Shown piece by piece: positions 23,804 through 32,686 of a stretch of 50,605 nt of DNA. Both the position numbers and the translations under genes were made by a program. Below the pieces are notes generated by a model. The model had not been told where the DNA came from. It ran no database searches and saw only the letters and a list, made by a program, of their open reading frames with translations. Position 1 is the first letter of the stretch. Each line of letters begins with the position of its first letter. The stretch comes from Halococcus saccharolyticus DSM 5350 (lineage in GTDB: Archaea > Halobacteriota > Halobacteria > Halobacteriales > Halococcaceae), in NCBI RefSeq assembly GCF_000336915.1, contig NZ_AOMD01000013.1:1-50605 (forward strand), given 5' to 3'.

Positions 23804-26247
23804 GCGTATCGCCCCCAGACCACGATCACCGACGGCGTGACGAGGATCGACGCGATGTACGCGAAGAAGATGGTCAGCGCGAGCACGAGCCCGAACTGGC
23901 CGAGGATCGGTGTGATCGCCAGCGCGAGCACTCCAATACCAGTGGTGGTCGTGAGCATGCTCCCCGTGAGCGCGCCGCCAGTCCCCCTGACCGTCTCTTC
24001 GAGCGCGGGAAGGACCTCTTCGTCGTACTCGTGGTACTCGTCGGCGAAGCGGTGGACGAAGTGTGCGGAGTAGTCGATCCCGAGTCCGATCGCGATCGAG
24101 AGGATCGTCGCGGTCAGCGCGTTGAAGGGGATACCGAAGAGGCGCATCGATCCCGCGAGCAGCGCGACCGAGACCACGATCGGCGCGAGATTGACGAGCC
24201 CGAGCGACGGTCGGCCCTCGATGACGTAGTAGATGAGGATCAGGAAGATCGCCGTGACGACGAACGCTGCGATGAGGCTCTGGATCGCCGACGTGAGGAT
24301 CGTCCCGGAGACTGCCTGGAGCACGATGGTCTGACCGGTCGCGGTCGCACTAAAGCGATACCGATCGGCGAGCGACCGCGCGTCGCTCGCGATCTCGTCC
24401 TGGGTGGCGCTCGATTCGGTCGAGTAGACTACCTGTGTGCTCCGGTAGTCCTCGGTGATGTACTGGAGCGCCTGGGCGCGGTACGGCGAGTCGAGCAGTT
24501 CGTCGTAGATCGTTTCGAGGTTGTCGTCGGGCACGCCGTCGTCGTCGACGTCGTTCCGGTCGACCAACTGTGCGAACTCGGGTGACTGCTCCGCGTACGT
24601 GTCGATCACACCGATGATGCTCTCGGCGTCGGCCTCGCGGTTGCTCGACACGATCGCGTCGGGTGGGTCCTCGTTGGCGCGCTGGATCGCTTCCAAACTG
24701 TAATCCTCGCGTAACGGCCCTTCGGCATACACCGTCACCGAACTCCCCTGGGTAGTGCTAAATCGCTCTTCGAGGAAGTTCGTCGTATCGGTCACCGTGT
24801 ACTCGCCGGGGGCGAACGGTTCGGGCAGTCCCTCGACGTAGTCGGGGATCTCTTCCGGCGGGAGGAAGTCGTCCTGGGAGAAGGAGGTGTCGACGCCGGT
24901 GGCGTAGAAGCCCGAGGCCACCGAGATGAGCAGTGTCACGACCAACAGGGCGTAGGGCGCGCGCTTTGCGGCCCCGACACCGACCAGCAGCACGCGTCCC
25001 AGCACCGATCCCTCTGACCCGAGCGGCGAGAGGCCGAACTCCGGGATGCCGTACTTCGCTCGGAGCTGGTCGGCCCACACCTTCGCTGCCGGCAGGAAGA
25101 TACCGAAGATCAGGAAGGTGAACACGATCCCGATCGCGGCGACCAGCCCGAACTGCCGGATCGGCTGGAGATCGCTGATCCCGTTCGCGGCGAAGCCCAC
25201 CACAGTGGTGCCGGTGACGATGAAGAAGGCCACCAGCAACTGGTCGGTCGCGGTCCGCATCGACGGTTTGATGTCGATCCCCTGGACCCGTTCCTCGCGA
25301 TACCGGTTGATGGCGTGGATGCCGAAGTCGATCCCGACCGCGAGCAACAACGGCGGCACCGCGATCAGCATCTGGGAGAACGGCAGCCCGGCGAGGCCGG
25401 TGAACCCGAACGTCCAGATGACTGCCATCACGAGCGAAAGTACGCCCAACAGCAGATCGATCGGGTCGCGGTAGGCGAACACCAAAAAGATCAGAATGAG
25501 AAGGGCGGCAGCGGGTACCACGATGATCAACGAGTCGAAGATGATGTTGGTGAACTCGTCGGCGACGAGCCCGCTGCCGAACACCCGGATGTCACTATCG
25601 ACGCTCCCGACGACCTCCTGGGAGCGCGTCTGAATCGGCGTCAGCGGACTCTCGCCGCCTGTGCCTGCTGCCGACGACGAGACGCCGCCGAGAACGTCGT
25701 GCTGGACGGTCCCGATCGTCGCCGAAGCCGACGCCGACTCCCGATTGAAGTCGTTGCTCACGAGGCCGGTAAATCCGGGGCCTTCGGCGGCAGTTTGAAT
25801 CGCGTCCTCGATCTCTCCAGTGGTCGCGCCCTCGATCGCGTCGATCTGTGCGCTCGGTGTCGTCGCGGTCGGGTCGATGGTCTGGGCGACGACGCTCGCT
25901 GCGCTCGATGACCCGACGACTCGTAACTCCTCGTGCTCGGTGAGGCGCTGCTGGGCTTCGAGCATCGCCAGTAGTTCGTCTTTGGCGAGCACGTTCGATC
26001 CCGATTGGATGAGCTGTGTGCTGCCGTTGCTCTCCTCGAACGACGCCGAGAACTCCTGATCGATCTGATCGAGTGCGGTCTGTGCGGGGCTGTCCTCGGT
26101 GAACTGGCTGGTACCGGCGTCAGTCGAGATGTTGGCGAGCCCGGCCCCGAAGACGACCGTGAGGAGCACGAACGCGATGATCACCGTGCGCGGCCGCTCG
26201 GTGATCCACTCGTCGACCCGGTCGATGTAGCGCTGGTAGTCCACCAT
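23800..26247 (-). CDS. RND superfamily exporter (MMPL / HAE3 type)
   Basis: An 815-aa membrane protein with about 12 helices in two halves, each half starting with one helix (RTVIIAFVLLTVVFGAGL; LLVVTLLISVASGFYATGV) followed by a large external loop and five helices. Sterol-sensing/MMPL features include VGIDFGIHAINRYREER and the matching GLGIDYSAHFVHRFADEYHE in the second half, both with the GxDxxxH pattern of proton-relay segments. This HAE3 group is thought to export hydrophobic or lipid-like molecules. It sits 10 nt after the CARDB-repeat protein and overlaps the TrmB gene. Confidence 0.9.
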   Translation of the reverse strand: MVDYQRYIDRVDEWITERPRTVIIAFVLLTVVFGAGLANISTDAGTSQFTEDSPAQTALDQIDQEFSASFEESNGSTQLIQSGSNVLAKDELLAMLEAQQRLTEHEELRVVGSSSAASVVAQTIDPTATTPSAQIDAIEGATTGEIEDAIQTAAEGPGFTGLVSNDFNRESASASATIGTVQHDVLGGVSSSAAGTGGESPLTPIQTRSQEVVGSVDSDIRVFGSGLVADEFTNIIFDSLIIVVPAAALLILIFLVFAYRDPIDLLLGVLSLVMAVIWTFGFTGLAGLPFSQMLIAVPPLLLAVGIDFGIHAINRYREERVQGIDIKPSMRTATDQLLVAFFIVTGTTVVGFAANGISDLQPIRQFGLVAAIGIVFTFLIFGIFLPAAKVWADQLRAKYGIPEFGLSPLGSEGSVLGRVLLVGVGAAKRAPYALLVVTLLISVASGFYATGVDTSFSQDDFLPPEEIPDYVEGLPEPFAPGEYTVTDTTNFLEERFSTTQGSSVTVYAEGPLREDYSLEAIQRANEDPPDAIVSSNREADAESIIGVIDTYAEQSPEFAQLVDRNDVDDDGVPDDNLETIYDELLDSPYRAQALQYITEDYRSTQVVYSTESSATQDEIASDARSLADRYRFSATATGQTIVLQAVSGTILTSAIQSLIAAFVVTAIFLILIYYVIEGRPSLGLVNLAPIVVSVALLAGSMRLFGIPFNALTATILSIAIGLGIDYSAHFVHRFADEYHEYDEEVLPALEETVRGTGGALTGSMLTTTTGIGVLALAITPILGQFGLVLALTIFFAYIASILVTPSVIVVWGRYA

Positions 26248-26257
26248 CAGTCCCGGC

Positions 26258-29200
26258 TCACCGTCGTGACCAGACCCAGCCGACCCCGATCACGACGAGC
26301 AGCGCAACGAGGCCGATCGTCAGCCCGAGCGACGAGAAGAGCCCGCCACCCTCCGATGCGGTGGTCTCGACCGGCACCTCGTAGGTCTGTGAGAGCTTGG
26401 ACTCGCCGTCCGCCGTGTCGTACTGGAAGTCGACCGACAGCGGGTACTGACCCTCGCTCGCGTCGCCGCCCGCGCTCACGTCGAAGGCGATCTGTTTCGT
26501 CTCACCCGGGCCGAGTCGCGAGATGTACGCCTCGTCGCTGCTGATCGACAGCGGGGCGTCGACGAACGCCTTGGCGTTGACGTTGCGGACCACGCTATCG
26601 CGGTTGTTGGTCACGTTGAGCGTCATCGTCTCCGAGGAGCCCGCACCGACGCTCGCGTTCGCGGGCTCGATCGTGAACTCGTCGCGCTGTGGCTCGATCG
26701 GGACCTGTGTGTCGAGCGTCCCGCTCCGGCGTGGATCGCCGTTCTGGTTGTCGTACTCCACGACAAAGGAGAACTGGCGTTGGCCCGCCTCGGCGCTGTC
26801 AGTCACCTCGACCGGGAACGAGACGTTCGCCGTCTCGCCCGCCGGCAGATTGCCGACCGCGAACTCGGTCTCTTGCGGATTGATGTTCTCGCCCTGCGTG
26901 ACGAGCTGTACGACCGCGTTCTGCACGTCCTGTGGTCCCTCGTTCGTGATCTGTGCGGTGACGTTGCCCTCGTCACCGACTCGGAGCGTGCTCGCGGCGT
27001 TGTCGAGATCGAACGCCTGTTCGGGCTGTGGCGTGACGCCGATCGTGAACGGCCCACCGCGGGCCGTATCGCCATCACCGTCGCTGTAGGACACCGACGC
27101 CTGGAACGGGTAGCTCTGTACGTCGGTCGTGTTGCTCGCGGTGGCGTTGAACGTGATCGTCCGCTGTGCGCCCGCCGGCCAGTCGCCGACGAACTGGGTC
27201 GCGTTCGCGGTTCTGCCGAAGGTGATGTCGCCGGTGAGCGACTGGAGCGAGACGGTCGCCTCCGAGGCGTTCGCGCCCGTGTTTTCGAGCGTCACCGAGA
27301 TCGGTCCCTCGTCGCCGACCTGTACATTTGAGGTCGTCTCGACCACGCTGAAGTCATCGACGGACTCGCCGGGCGTGACGCCGAACGCCAGCGGACCGGC
27401 TTGTCCTTGATCACCGTCACTATCGTCGTACGAGATCGAGGTCTGGAGCGGATAGGTCGCGCCGGTCGCACCTTCGGCGGCGCGCACGTCGTACTCGAAG
27501 GTCCGGGTGTCGCCCGCGTCCCAGTCCTCGACGAACCGGGTGGCGTTCGCCGATTGGCCGAACAGGATGCCGCCCGAAAGCGACTGGGTCGAAACCGTGG
27601 CGTCGGTGACGTTCCCGCCGGTGTTGGTGAGTGTGACCGAGAGCGTTCCTTCCTCACCTGCTTCCACCGCGGGTTCGACCGATTCGATCGCGAAATCGTC
27701 GCGCTCCTCGTCGATCTCGACTCGTGCGTTGAGAGTTGAACTCTGCATCGGGTTCCCGTCATCGTCGTAGTACTGCACCGTGAGCGGGAGCTGGCGCAGT
27801 CCCGGTTCGGCCTCACTGTCGACGATTACTGGGAGTTCGAACCCTTCTGACTCGTCGGGGTCGAGGGTCCCGAGCACGACCTGGGTCTGTCGGGGGATCA
27901 CGTCGCGGCTGGCGTTCGGACCGACCGTGAGCACCGCGTCGGTCGCGGTCTCGGGTCCCTCGTTCGTGATCGTGCCCGTGATCGTGCCGCTGTCGCCGAC
28001 CGAGAGATCACCGTCGACGCTGCCAAGCGAGAACGACTGCTCGCCCCCGGGCGTGACGCCAAACGTCAGCGGCGCGGACTGGGCCGCGTTGCCGTCGTCG
28101 TCCTCGTAGGAGACCGTCGCCCGCACCGGGTACTCCGCGGTATCGGCCGACGGCGTGGCCTGCATCGTCACCTCGATGGTTCTGGTCTCGCCCTCGTCCC
28201 ACTCGCCGACGTACCGGCTCGTGGTCGGCGACTGGCCGAACAGGAGATCGCCGCTCGGCGACTGGAAGTCGACGACCGCATCGGTCGCGTCCTCGCCGGT
28301 GTTCTCGATGGTGACCGCGACGGTGCCGCTGCCGCCGACCGCCACGCTGTCGTCGACGCCGGTGACGTTGAACTCGGCGTCCGGCGAGGCGGTCTGTGCG
28401 CCGTTACCGCCGGCTTGTGCTCCGCCAGCCTGTGTGCCGCCCGCCTGTGCACCTGCGCCAGCCTGCGATCCACCGGTCTGTGCGCCTGTTCCAGCCTGTC
28501 CACCGGCCCCGGACGGTGCTGCACCACTCGGTGCTCCTCCAGTCTGTGCACCGCCGGCTTGTGCGCCACCCGCCTGTGCGCTACCGGCCTGTCCGCCGCT
28601 GGAACGTTCCGCACCCGCTTGGGCTGCGCTCCCTCCTTGGCTGCCGGCTGTCGACGCCGTTTGGGCGGACGTGCTGTCCGCTCCGGCGGCCGCCTGTCCG
28701 GTGGGCTGGCTCTGGGCTCCTCCTGCCTCAGGTGACTGCGATTCCGACTGCCCGGACGGCTGAGTGGCTGCGCCATTGCCTCCCGACTGCCCGTCAGTCG
28801 TTGTCGTCGAGGTTTCACCGCCGGTCGTCGACGACTCGCTCTCAGAATCCTCCGTTTGGCGTGTCGAATCCGACGACTCCGTCTCGGTCGGTGTCGTCGT
28901 GGTTGTTTCCGTCGTTGTTTCGGACTGTGTCGTGGATTCCGTAGTCGTCTCGGTTGGTGTCGTCGTGGTTGCAGTCTCCGTGGTCGTCGATTCCTCCTCC
29001 GTCGTTGTGGTTTCGGAGGCCGTCGTGGTTTCGCTCGTTCCGTTGGAGCTGTTGTCACTCTCGCTTCGTGGCTCCGACGAGTTGTTCGTCGCCGAATTCA
29101 TGATGGCCTCCATGTCGACCGACCCGTTGTCCTCGGTCGGATGTTCGGTGACCGACGACTCCTCGGTCGTCGCGTTGGTCCCGTTGGCCGAGGCGTTCGC

Positions 29201-29281
29201 GTCGTTGCCGACGACACCGGCAACGCTCCCTTGGATCACGAGCAATCCGATGAGGAGGGTGAATACTGTCGAACGATTCAT
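26258..29281 (-). CDS. Large secreted/anchored protein with six CARDB-like repeats (COG1361-like)
   Basis: A 1007-aa protein. A signal peptide (STVFTLLIGLLVIQGSVAG) starts it and a C-terminal helix (IGLVALLVVIGVGWVW) plus RR anchors it. Residues ~30-170 are Thr/Ser/Glu-rich, likely glycosylated. Residues ~190-300 are an Ala/Gln/Gly-rich repeat region. Six tandem domains of ~115 aa follow, each opening F-x(7-8)-V-x-x-G-x-x-G. Three of them share an FG[QR][ST]-x(5)-[RQ][YF]V-x-[ED]W motif. CARDB/NEW3-type domains are beta sandwiches used in cell-surface proteins. It is the first gene of an operon with an RND exporter and TrmB, so it likely acts as the exporter's external partner. ATG 29281 starts the signal peptide. 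Confidence 0.8.
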   Translation of the reverse strand: MNRSTVFTLLIGLLVIQGSVAGVVGNDANASANGTNATTEESSVTEHPTEDNGSVDMEAIMNSATNNSSEPRSESDNSSNGTSETTTASETTTTEEESTTTETATTTTPTETTTESTTQSETTTETTTTTPTETESSDSTRQTEDSESESSTTGGETSTTTTDGQSGGNGAATQPSGQSESQSPEAGGAQSQPTGQAAAGADSTSAQTASTAGSQGGSAAQAGAERSSGGQAGSAQAGGAQAGGAQTGGAPSGAAPSGAGGQAGTGAQTGGSQAGAGAQAGGTQAGGAQAGGNGAQTASPDAEFNVTGVDDSVAVGGSGTVAVTIENTGEDATDAVVDFQSPSGDLLFGQSPTTSRYVGEWDEGETRTIEVTMQATPSADTAEYPVRATVSYEDDDGNAAQSAPLTFGVTPGGEQSFSLGSVDGDLSVGDSGTITGTITNEGPETATDAVLTVGPNASRDVIPRQTQVVLGTLDPDESEGFELPVIVDSEAEPGLRQLPLTVQYYDDDGNPMQSSTLNARVEIDEERDDFAIESVEPAVEAGEEGTLSVTLTNTGGNVTDATVSTQSLSGGILFGQSANATRFVEDWDAGDTRTFEYDVRAAEGATGATYPLQTSISYDDSDGDQGQAGPLAFGVTPGESVDDFSVVETTSNVQVGDEGPISVTLENTGANASEATVSLQSLTGDITFGRTANATQFVGDWPAGAQRTITFNATASNTTDVQSYPFQASVSYSDGDGDTARGGPFTIGVTPQPEQAFDLDNAASTLRVGDEGNVTAQITNEGPQDVQNAVVQLVTQGENINPQETEFAVGNLPAGETANVSFPVEVTDSAEAGQRQFSFVVEYDNQNGDPRRSGTLDTQVPIEPQRDEFTIEPANASVGAGSSETMTLNVTNNRDSVVRNVNAKAFVDAPLSISSDEAYISRLGPGETKQIAFDVSAGGDASEGQYPLSVDFQYDTADGESKLSQTYEVPVETTASEGGGLFSSLGLTIGLVALLVVIGVGWVWSRR
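28394..28620 (-). repeat. Ala/Gly/Gln-rich coding repeat
   Basis: Within the CARDB-repeat protein. Degenerate 15-18-nt units encode [GA]AQAGG-type repeats (AQAGG, AQTGG, APSGA). The DNA is a G+C-rich minisatellite, seen on the plus strand as recurring GCCTGTGC[AG]CC. Such tracts expand and contract easily. Confidence 0.65.
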
Positions 29282-29503
29282 CGGTGTCTCCATTGCTGGT
29301 CGCACGGAGACGCGGTGTTTACTGGCATCTGTGGTCTGGTGAGGTCGAAATCGCGTATCGGCTGATCTCTACGGAAAGCTTGTACTACTTTGCTACTAAC
29401 AGGGCGGAGTGATAACGACTTCGGTGTCGGAACGGAGCTCTCGACCGCATCGCTGCCGTTCGAGGGGGTGTACGCTTTTCCCGTCGCGCGATCGATGCGG
29501 TGT

Positions 29504-30556
29504 ATGGCGCTGTACGACCGTCTCGGCGACCTCGACGTGACGATCGACGACTGGGACTTCGATCGACGAGTGCGCGACACGTCGAGCGGGTTCGAACGGG
29601 TGACGACGGTGCTCTCACTCCACGGCGACGGCGAGGTCGGCCGCGGCGAGGACGTCACCTACGAGACCGACGAACAGGACGCGCTGATCGATACGGCTCC
29701 CGATCTCGTACCGACTGGGACGATGCCCCACCGCGAGTTCGCCGCGCGGGTTGGCGAGACCGACCTCTTCTTCGGCCGCGACCTCGACCGCGACGCGTTC
29801 CGCGACTACCGCCGCTGGGGGTTCGAGAGCGCGGCACTCGATCTCGCGCTCCGACAGGCCGACACGGACCTCGCCACCGCGCTCGATCGGACGTACGATC
29901 CAGTTGAATTCGTCGCGAGCACCCGCCTCGGCGATCCCCCGACGTTCGACCGGATCGACGATTTCCTCGATCACAATCCGGAACTCGAGTTCAAACTCGA
30001 CCCGGTTTCGGGATGGTCCGCGGATCTGATCGATCGCCTCGCCGACACCGGCCGGGTTCGCGTGCTCGATCTGAAGGGACAGTACCGTGGAACGGAGGTC
30101 GATCAGTCGGCTGACCCTGTCCTCTACGAACGGGTGATCGAGGGGTTCCCCGAGGCGACGATCGAGGACCCCGCGCTCACCGAGGACACCCGTCCGCTGT
30201 TCGAGGGCCATGAGGATCGTGTCTCGTGGGACGCCCCGATCCACGGCGTCGAGAGCGTTGAATCCCTCCCCTGGGAGCCGAGCGTACTCAACATCAAGCC
30301 CTCGCGGTTTGGCTCGGTCGCATCGCTACTCGACACCATCGAGCACTGTCGCGAACACGGGATCACGTGCTACGGCGGCGGTCAGTTCGAACTCGACGTC
30401 GGTCGCGAGCATCTCCACGCGCTCGCGTCCTTGTTCTACCCCGACGGCTCCAACGACGTCGCGCCGCGGGCGTACAACGATCCCGATCTCGCGGACGAAC
30501 TGCCGACGAGCCCGCTCGCCCCGCCGGCCGAACCGTCGGGACTCGGGTGGCGCTGA
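29504..30556 (+). CDS. Enolase-superfamily-like protein
   Basis: A 350-aa protein. The C-terminal part resembles the barrel of enolase-fold enzymes such as o-succinylbenzoate synthase. It has LEFKLDPVSGWS, VRVLDLKGQYRG, ATIEDPAL (acidic metal-ligand position) and SVLNIKPSRFGSV, followed by GITCYGGGQFELDVGR. The N-terminal ~100 residues form a capping-like domain. I start at ATG 29504 (MALYDRLGDL) since a weak TATA-like CGCTTTTCC lies ~27 nt before it; ATG 29495 is an alternative. Catalytic activity and substrate are not known. The 220-nt gap to the CARDB gene holds divergent promoters only. Confidence 0.72.
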   Translation: MALYDRLGDLDVTIDDWDFDRRVRDTSSGFERVTTVLSLHGDGEVGRGEDVTYETDEQDALIDTAPDLVPTGTMPHREFAARVGETDLFFGRDLDRDAFRDYRRWGFESAALDLALRQADTDLATALDRTYDPVEFVASTRLGDPPTFDRIDDFLDHNPELEFKLDPVSGWSADLIDRLADTGRVRVLDLKGQYRGTEVDQSADPVLYERVIEGFPEATIEDPALTEDTRPLFEGHEDRVSWDAPIHGVESVESLPWEPSVLNIKPSRFGSVASLLDTIEHCREHGITCYGGGQFELDVGREHLHALASLFYPDGSNDVAPRAYNDPDLADELPTSPLAPPAEPSGLGWR

Positions 30557-30619
30557 CCGCTATCCGGCCGCAGCGACAGCCGGCCGAACGGTTATGGCCG
30601 GCCCGTTCACACGGCGCGC

Positions 30620-31399
30620 ATGGTGAACATCGCGGTGACCGGCGCGGCCGGCAACGTCGGCCGGACGATCACTGATGCGTTCGACGACCACGACGTGACG
30701 CCACTGACGTACGAGGACGAGGACGACATCGACGGGATCGTCTGTGACGTCACCGATCGCGAGGCGTTCGTCGACGCCCTTGCGGGCCAAGACGTGCTGA
30801 TTCACCTCGCGGGCAACCCCTCACCGTACGCCGACTGGGACGCCCTCAGCGAACCGAACATCGAAGGGGCCTACAACGCCTACGAGGCGGCGCTCGCGAA
30901 CGATCTCGATCGCGTGGTCTACGCCAGCTCGAACCACGCGGTCAACATGGACGACGTTGACGAGCCCGACGAACCCGAGACGATGACCGCTGACGCACCG
31001 ACGGTCCATCCCGACTCCCCGCCACGGCCGGATTCGTACTACGGGGTCACGAAAGTCGCTGCCGAGGCGCTCGGCAACTACTACGCCGACCGCCACGGGA
31101 TCGAAGTCGTCAACGTCCGAATCGGCTGGCTCATGACTCCAGACGAACTCGCCGACACCCAGACCGATCCCGACGGTTCGCCACCCGAAGATGCCGCCCG
31201 GTTCGCCCGCGCGATGTGGCTCAGCCCACACGACTGCCGGGACGTTCTTCACCGAGCGGCCACAACCGATCTCCCCGAAACGCCCCTCACCGTCCACGCT
31301 GTCTCGCGGAACGACGATCGGTATCTCTCGCTGACCCACACCCAGCGGGTGCTCGGCTATCAGCCACGCGACAACGCGACCGAGGCGCTGGATCGCTGA
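30620..31399 (+). CDS. NAD-dependent epimerase/dehydratase (Azf / uronate dehydrogenase-like SDR)
   Basis: A 259-aa extended SDR. It has the Rossmann motif VTGAAGNVGR (6-15), the HLAGNPSPYADWD loop, VYASSNHAVNM and the catalytic YGVTK (Tyr-x-x-x-Lys). It then has VVNVRIGWLMTP. The YASSNHAV and NIEGAYNAYEAA segments resemble uronate dehydrogenases and the haloarchaeal NAD-dependent glucose-6-phosphate dehydrogenase Azf. Which sugar it oxidises cannot be said. The start is 63 nt after the enolase-like gene, on the same strand, so they may share a transcript. Confidence 0.8.
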   Translation: MVNIAVTGAAGNVGRTITDAFDDHDVTPLTYEDEDDIDGIVCDVTDREAFVDALAGQDVLIHLAGNPSPYADWDALSEPNIEGAYNAYEAALANDLDRVVYASSNHAVNMDDVDEPDEPETMTADAPTVHPDSPPRPDSYYGVTKVAAEALGNYYADRHGIEVVNVRIGWLMTPDELADTQTDPDGSPPEDAARFARAMWLSPHDCRDVLHRAATTDLPETPLTVHAVSRNDDRYLSLTHTQRVLGYQPRDNATEALDR

Positions 31400-31420
31400 C
31401 CAACGGTCGTTCGCCACTCC

Positions 31421-31502
31421 GGCCGCGACTCGGCCAGGTTGCGGTTCGGCCGGGTCGCAGTTCAGGCCGATCGCGGCTCGGCCCCGAGTTACGATTCAGC
31501 CA
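31421..31502. repeat. Degenerate ~16-bp tandem repeat
   Basis: About five copies of a 15-17-nt unit near the form GTCGCGGTTCGGCCGG fill the gap between the SDR and universal-stress-protein genes. Copies share [GT][CT]GC[GA][GA][CT]TC[GA]GGCC-like cores and drift in sequence. The genes converge here, so a role in termination is possible, but it may be a simple slipped repeat. Confidence 0.5.
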
Positions 31503-31503
31503 C

Positions 31504-31926
31504 TCAGCCGATGATCGTGACCGGAATCGAGACGCTGCGCGCGACGGTTTCGGCGACGCTCCCGAGGAGGAGCCGTTTCGGTCCCGAGCGGCCGTGACTC
31601 CCGATGGCGACGTGATCGACGTCGTGTTCGGCGACGTACTCGGCGATCGTCTCACCCGGTGTGCCGTCCGCGGTGGTCGTCGATACCGTCGCCCCGTGCT
31701 CTTCGGCCAGTGCTGTCGCTTCTGCACGCACCTCTTCGCTCTCCTCACGGGCTTCCTCGTACCACCGCTTGCCGAGACCGCTGCCAGTGGAGTTGTAGCC
31801 CCATTCCGCCGGGTTCAGGACGTGAATCGCCGTGATCGCTGCCTCGGGGTACTCGGTGAGCGTGTACTCCAGTGCGCGTCGCGACCGTTCCGATCCGTCG
31901 AACGGCACCAACATCTCCTTTGCCAT
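31504..31926 (-). CDS. Universal stress protein (UspA family)
   Basis: A 140-aa single-domain Usp. It begins MAKEMLVPFDGSERSRRAL and has the ATP-binding motif GSHGRSGPKRLLLGSVA (G-2x-G-9x-G-S), ending VSIPVTII. The insertion AEWGYNSTGSGLGKRWYEE after the second strand is common in haloarchaeal Usp proteins. I start at ATG 31926 rather than 18 codons upstream, because MAKEMLVP is the conserved beginning. Such proteins respond to starvation and other stress; the specific role is unknown. Confidence 0.9.
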   Translation of the reverse strand: MAKEMLVPFDGSERSRRALEYTLTEYPEAAITAIHVLNPAEWGYNSTGSGLGKRWYEEAREESEEVRAEATALAEEHGATVSTTTADGTPGETIAEYVAEHDVDHVAIGSHGRSGPKRLLLGSVAETVARSVSIPVTIIG

Positions 31927-32042
31927 GTTGTGGCGTATGAGAGGGAAACGCAAGAAGGTGCTGCCGCGGTCGAAGAACACTCATTTGCATAGGCATCTCG
32001 GCCCGCACGACTGTCGAGACGCCGTCCGCAGCCAACGACAAA

Positions 32043-32051
32043 AGTATATAG
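32043..32051 (+). promoter_or_regulatory. TATA box for the HTH gene
   Basis: AGTATATAG lies ~36 nt before ATG 32082, which predicts a leader of about 10 nt. A strong match to the haloarchaeal TATA consensus. Confidence 0.5.
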
Positions 32052-32081
32052 AGTTATGTCCGCGTCGGTCGACGCCACCGC

Positions 32082-32507
32082 ATGAACAAACTCGACGGGG
32101 TTGACGCCGAGGCGCTGCGTCGCACCCTCGACGAGGTCACGGACGCCAAGGCGGCGAAGCGGCTGATGGTGGCGCTGGCGTACAAGAACGACACCCGCGT
32201 CGACACGCTGGCCGAGTGGTATGGAATCCCACGCTCGACGCTGTACTCGTGGCTCGACCGGTTCGAGACCCGCCCGATCGACGAAGCGATCCGGGACGAA
32301 CACCGACCCGGACGACCCCCGAAGCTCGCCGCCGGTCAGCGTGCAGACCTCGAACGAACCCTCCGGCGCGCACCAGGTGCGTTCGGGTTCGAGGAGTCGT
32401 CCTGGACACCCGATCTCCTGCGTCGATACGTCGAGCAGCGATTCGGGGTAGCGTACTCGCTCGGCCACTCGCGACGACTGCTCCGTGAGATCAGGGGTGA
32501 AGCCTGA
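32082..32507 (+). CDS. Stand-alone IS630-type helix-turn-helix protein
   Basis: A 141-aa protein. The first half has a helix-turn-helix (VDTLAEWYGIPRSTLYSWLDR, about 46-66) as in the N-terminal domain of IS630/Tc1-type transposases. The second half (TRPIDEAIRDEHRPGRPPKL) matches the linker and second winged helix (WTPDLLRRYVEQRFG, YSLGHSRRLLREI). It ends there: no DDE catalytic domain follows in any frame, and I see no terminal repeats. It may be a domesticated DNA-binding protein or a transposase remnant. It sits beside the gas-vesicle region, on the same strand as the next gene. Confidence 0.72.
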   Translation: MNKLDGVDAEALRRTLDEVTDAKAAKRLMVALAYKNDTRVDTLAEWYGIPRSTLYSWLDRFETRPIDEAIRDEHRPGRPPKLAAGQRADLERTLRRAPGAFGFEESSWTPDLLRRYVEQRFGVAYSLGHSRRLLREIRGEA

Positions 32508-32654
32508 TTCCGTCGATCGCAGCGTGGTGAGTCGCGCTGATGGGTCGCTCGACTGTTCGTTGTCCTCTCGTGACCACTGTCCAACTACTTCGATAGCACG
32601 ACTGAGACGGTTTCGTTGCGGGGTCTGCCGTAGTGGCGTACTATGTCGCCGCCG

Positions 32655-32663
32655 GGTTTATGC
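32655..32663 (+). promoter_or_regulatory. TATA-like box for the glycine-zipper protein gene
   Basis: GGTTTATGC is centred ~28 nt before ATG 32687, fitting a leaderless transcript. Confidence 0.4.
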
Positions 32664-32686
32664 GCTGTCGCTGTGCACGAACTACT

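Noticed and set aside
32082-32507. Complete IS630 transposon
   Set aside because: No DDE domain and no terminal inverted repeats around the HTH gene.
32508-32686. A possible small gene upstream of the glycine-zipper protein
   Set aside because: The open frame starting at 32633 is only an extension of that protein; the TATA-like box at 32655-32663 supports the ATG at 32687.
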